Positions 61,342-64,000 of a stretch of DNA of 64,000 nucleotides are shown piece after piece. The number at the start of each line of letters is the position of its first letter. Within the stretch, counting starts at the first letter, position 1. The notes beneath the pieces were generated by a model, which had not been told where the DNA came from, ran no database searches, and saw only the letters and a list, made by a program, of their open reading frames with translations. Both the position numbers and the translations under genes were made by a program. This DNA comes from Hyphomicrobium_A sp963726795 (GTDB lineage Bacteria; Pseudomonadota; Alphaproteobacteria; Rhizobiales; Hyphomicrobiaceae), in contig CAVSDD010000003.1 in NCBI GenBank assembly GCA_963726795.1, positions 124,001-188,000 of the forward strand. The letters run 5' to 3'.

Positions 61342-62512
61342 ATGACCGGCGCGATACTGCACAGGTGCGAAACCTTGAGCGGCCTGAAGCTGACCAACGT
61401 CCGCAAGGAATACGGCGAGACCGTCGTCCTCGAGAACATCAATCTCGACATTGCCGACGGCGAGTTGATCGTCTTCGTCGGGCCGTCGGGGTGCGGGAAG
61501 TCGACCCTGCTGCGCCTGATCGCGGGCCTCGACGAGGTCACGAGCGGCGAGATTTCGATTGCCGGCAGGGTCGTCAACGAGGTGCCGCCGGCCCAGCGCG
61601 GCATCGCGATGGTGTTCCAGTCCTACGCGCTCTACCCGCACATGACCGCCTACGAGAACATGTCGTTCGGGCTGCGGCTTGCGAAAATGGAAAAGAGCGA
61701 GATCGATGCCGCGGTGCAGGCCGCCGCGCGCAAGCTGCACATCGAGCACCTGCTCGACAAGAAGCCGAAGACGCTGTCGGGCGGCCAGCGCCAGCGCGTC
61801 GCAATCGGCCGCGCCATCGTGCGCAAGCCGAAGGTGTTCCTGTTCGACGAGCCGCTGTCGAACCTCGATGCGGCGTTGCGCGCCAGCATGCGCTACGAGT
61901 TCGCCAAGCTGCACGCCGAGCTCGGCACCACGATGATCTACGTGACGCACGACCAGATCGAGGCGATGACGCTCGCCAAGCGCATCGTCGTGCTTTCGGC
62001 GGGGCGCGTCGAGCAGGTCGGCACGCCGATGCAGCTCTACCGCGATCCCGACAACCTGTTCGTTGCGGGCTTCATCGGCTCGCCGCGCATGAACTTCTTT
62101 GTAGCCGAGATCGAGACGGCAGGCCCGCGCCGCGCGGTCGTGCGCCTGGCCTCCGGCGATACCATCACCGTCGCCGTCGATGCGCAGGCTGCAAGGCACG
62201 GACAGAAGGTGACGCTCGGCGTGCGTCCAGAGCACTTCGATTTACGCGCCAATCACAACGTTTTGCCGCTGACCGTGCGTTTCGTCGAGAGCTCTCGGCA
62301 GCGTGACCATGGCCTACGGCGCGCTTGCCGGCACCGAGTCCGAGGTGACCGTGCAGATGCCCGGCGAGATGCGCGTCAACGCCGGGGAAACCATACGGCC
62401 GGGAGTCGATCCGGCCGCTTGCTACCTGTTCGACGAAGCAGGCCGCGCTTTCCCGCGATTGAACGAGCCGGCGCAGGATGAGATTGCGCCGCCGCAGCTC
62501 GCCGCCCGCTAG
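61342..62512 (+). CDS. ABC transporter ATPase of the MalK/UgpC type, C-terminus frameshifted
   Basis: Walker A VGPSGCGKST, Q-loop FQSYALYPHMT, signature LSGGQRQRVAIGRA, Walker B FLFDEPLSNLD, H-loop VTHDQ, and a C-terminal TOBE domain (GVRPEHFDL). The frame slips after VRFVES near 62,290-62,300; the natural ending SVTMAYGALAGTESEV...EAGRAFPRLN lies in the next frame and stops at 62512. One extra base (a T in GAGCTCTCGG) fits. Family members energise sugar, glycerol-3-phosphate or polyamine uptake. No permease or binding-protein gene is in the window. An internal TTG at 61375 is an alternative start. Confidence 0.85.
62509..62512. other. CTAG shared by two convergent stop codons
   Basis: The palindrome CTAG supplies TAG for the corrected ABC ATPase frame (62510-62512, plus) and TAG for the beta-glucosidase (62509-62511, minus). 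There is no intergenic space between the two genes. Confidence 0.8.
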
Positions 62513-63871
62513 CTCGTCTCGTCGCCGGCCAGGATCGCGCCGTTGCTCGCGACGACCTTTGCATAGAAGTGGGCGCTGTCCTTGGGCGTGCGCTTCAAGC
62601 TTGCGAAATCGACGTGCACGATGCCGAAGCGCTTCGAATACCCAAGCGACCATTCGAGGTTGTCGAGCAGCGACCACACCATGTAGCCGCGCACGTCGAC
62701 GCCCTGCTTGATCGCGTCGTGCACGGCTCGCAGATGCCCGCGCAGGTAATCGACGCGCAGGGGATCCTGCACGCGATTGTTGCTCGCGGTCGGGGGATCG
62801 AAGAAGGCCGCGCCGTTCTCGGTGATGTAGAGCGGGATGTTGCCGTACCGGTTCTTGACCCAAGTCAGCGTTTCGGTGAGCCCCTCGGGGAATACCTCCC
62901 ACGTCGTCTCGGTGTAGGTCGCCTGCTTCTGGCGCACCGCGCAGGCTTTCAGCGGCCAGTTGTGGGGATCAAAGCGCGTGACGCTGCGCGTGTAATAATT
63001 CACACCGAGAAAATCGAGCGGCTGCTTGATGAGCGCCATATCCTCGGCCGGCCAGTCGGGCCACGCCATCCCGAAGATCTCGGCCATCTCCTCGGGATAG
63101 CTGCCGAGGACGACGGGATCGAGATACTGGCGGTTCATGTAGGCGTCGCGCGCGCTTGGTTGCGGCGACGTCCTCGGCACTGTCGGAAGCCTGGTATTTC
63201 GGCTCGATATTCACGACCAGGCCGATCTGGTGCTTGCCCTCCGCGCGATAGGCCTGCACCGCGGCGCCGTGCGCGCGTAACAGATTATGCGAGGCGATCG
63301 GCGCCTCGAACAGATTGCGGTGACCGGGCGCCAGCGCGCCGTGCAGATAGCCGCCGTCGGTGACAACCCACGGCTCGTTGAGCGTCACCCACTTTTTCAC
63401 GCGGCCATCGAGCTTGCGGAACATGACCTGCGCATATTCGGCAAACCAGTTCGCGATGTCGGGGTTGAGCCAGCCGCCGCGATCATCGAGCGCTGCCGGC
63501 AGGTCCCAGTGATAGAGCGTGAGCAGCGGCTCGATGTTGTTCTCGAGCAGCTTGTCGACGAGGCGGTCGTAGAAATCCAGTCCTGCGGCGTTCACCTTGC
63601 CGGTGCCCGCGGGCAGGATGCGGCTCCACGAAACGCTGAAGCGGTACGCCTGCATTCCGAGCTGTCGCATCAGCGCAACATCTTCGGCCCAACGGCGATA
63701 GTGATCGCACGCGACGTCGCCAGTGTCGCCATCGCGCACCAGTCCGTGCGTGTGCACGAAGCGATGCCAGATGCTCGGGCCAGCGCCGTCAGCAATCGGC
63801 GAGCCTTCGATCTGATATGCAGCGGTTGCACTGCCCCACAGAAACCCATTCGGAAATGTTGCGGCGCACAT
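62509..63871 (-). pseudogene. GH1 beta-glucosidase, frame broken by one base
   Basis: Glycoside hydrolase family 1. The N-terminal part from ATG 63871 (FPNGFLWGSATAAYQIEG, LYHWDLP, the acid/base glutamate in TLNEPW) runs to ATKRA near 63,165; there the frame slips and the rest (DAYMNRQYLDPV, FLGVNYYTR, the nucleophile glutamate in ITENG, VWSLLDNLEW) continues in the next frame. One extra base in a GCGCGC run would join both into a normal protein of about 453 residues. Cytoplasmic, no signal peptide; would cleave beta-glucosides. Its stop shares the palindrome CTAG at 62509-62512 with the ABC ATPase stop. Confidence 0.88.
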
Positions 63872-64000
63872 CGTGTCCCTCAAACTTTGTTGCAGCGCCG
63901 TGGTCGCACGCGATTTCGTAGCGCGCAAGCCACGCTGCCTTACAACAATGATCGGTTTTAACTCTGGGCCGGGAAAGAGTGCCCGCAAAAGTTGTCGCAC

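Overview
The window is GC-rich chromosomal DNA from an alphaproteobacterium, most likely a methylotrophic member of the Rhizobiales/Hyphomicrobiales (Hyphomicrobium-like). This is inferred from the aa3 oxidase block in the order coxB-coxA-ctaB-coxF-ctaG-coxC-DUF983-SURF1-thrC, from families typical of the order (BcsS, IalB, phasin, DUF1488), from the form of the initiator tRNA, and from a complete N-methylglutamate pathway for methylamine use. No sequence search could be run.

Layout. (1) 0.1-13.8 kb, minus strand: a GGDEF/EAL sensor, a GNAT acetyltransferase, an M16 protease and threonine synthase, several joined by 4-base start/stop overlaps, preceded by the cytochrome c oxidase structural and assembly genes. 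(2) 14.2-16.4 kb: IalB-like, phasin and BcsS-like genes. (3) 16.5-25 kb: a TetR-controlled RND exporter with a clear palindromic operator, convergent on a DevBCA-type ABC exporter. (4) 25.4-35.6 kb: DUF2147, an alpha/beta hydrolase, an unrecognised 615-residue membrane-anchored protein, small membrane proteins, PabBC, and a lipid-A/polyprenyl-phosphate sugar set (GT39, GT2, LAB_N). (5) 35.9-41 kb: initiator tRNA followed by a less GC-rich patch of small hypothetical genes with an AlpA-like regulator, tandem duplicated small membrane genes and gene fragments, which looks like the remnant of an island; no integrase is visible. (6) 41.4-55.2 kb: the methylamine locus. Three small membrane proteins and an APC permease, two small hypothetical genes and an XRE-cupin regulator precede mgsABC (N-methylglutamate synthase), gmaS (gamma-glutamylmethylamide synthetase) and mgdABCD (N-methylglutamate dehydrogenase). 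(7) 55.4-64 kb: MarR regulator, a second RND exporter, a small hydrolase, a sugar-type ABC ATPase and a GH1 beta-glucosidase.

The methylamine locus reads as one metabolic unit: an amine permease with possible accessory subunits imports the amine; GmaS and MgsABC convert methylamine to N-methylglutamate; MgdABCD oxidises it, regenerating glutamate and passing the C1 unit on as formaldehyde or methylene-tetrahydrofolate. The regulator upstream is the best candidate for local control.

Several otherwise well-conserved genes (TetR, PabBC, ABC ATPase, GH1, probably the LAB_N gene and the HlyD/RND junction) are each out of frame by what looks like one extra base. The common direction suggests uncorrected insertion errors in the assembly rather than real gene decay.
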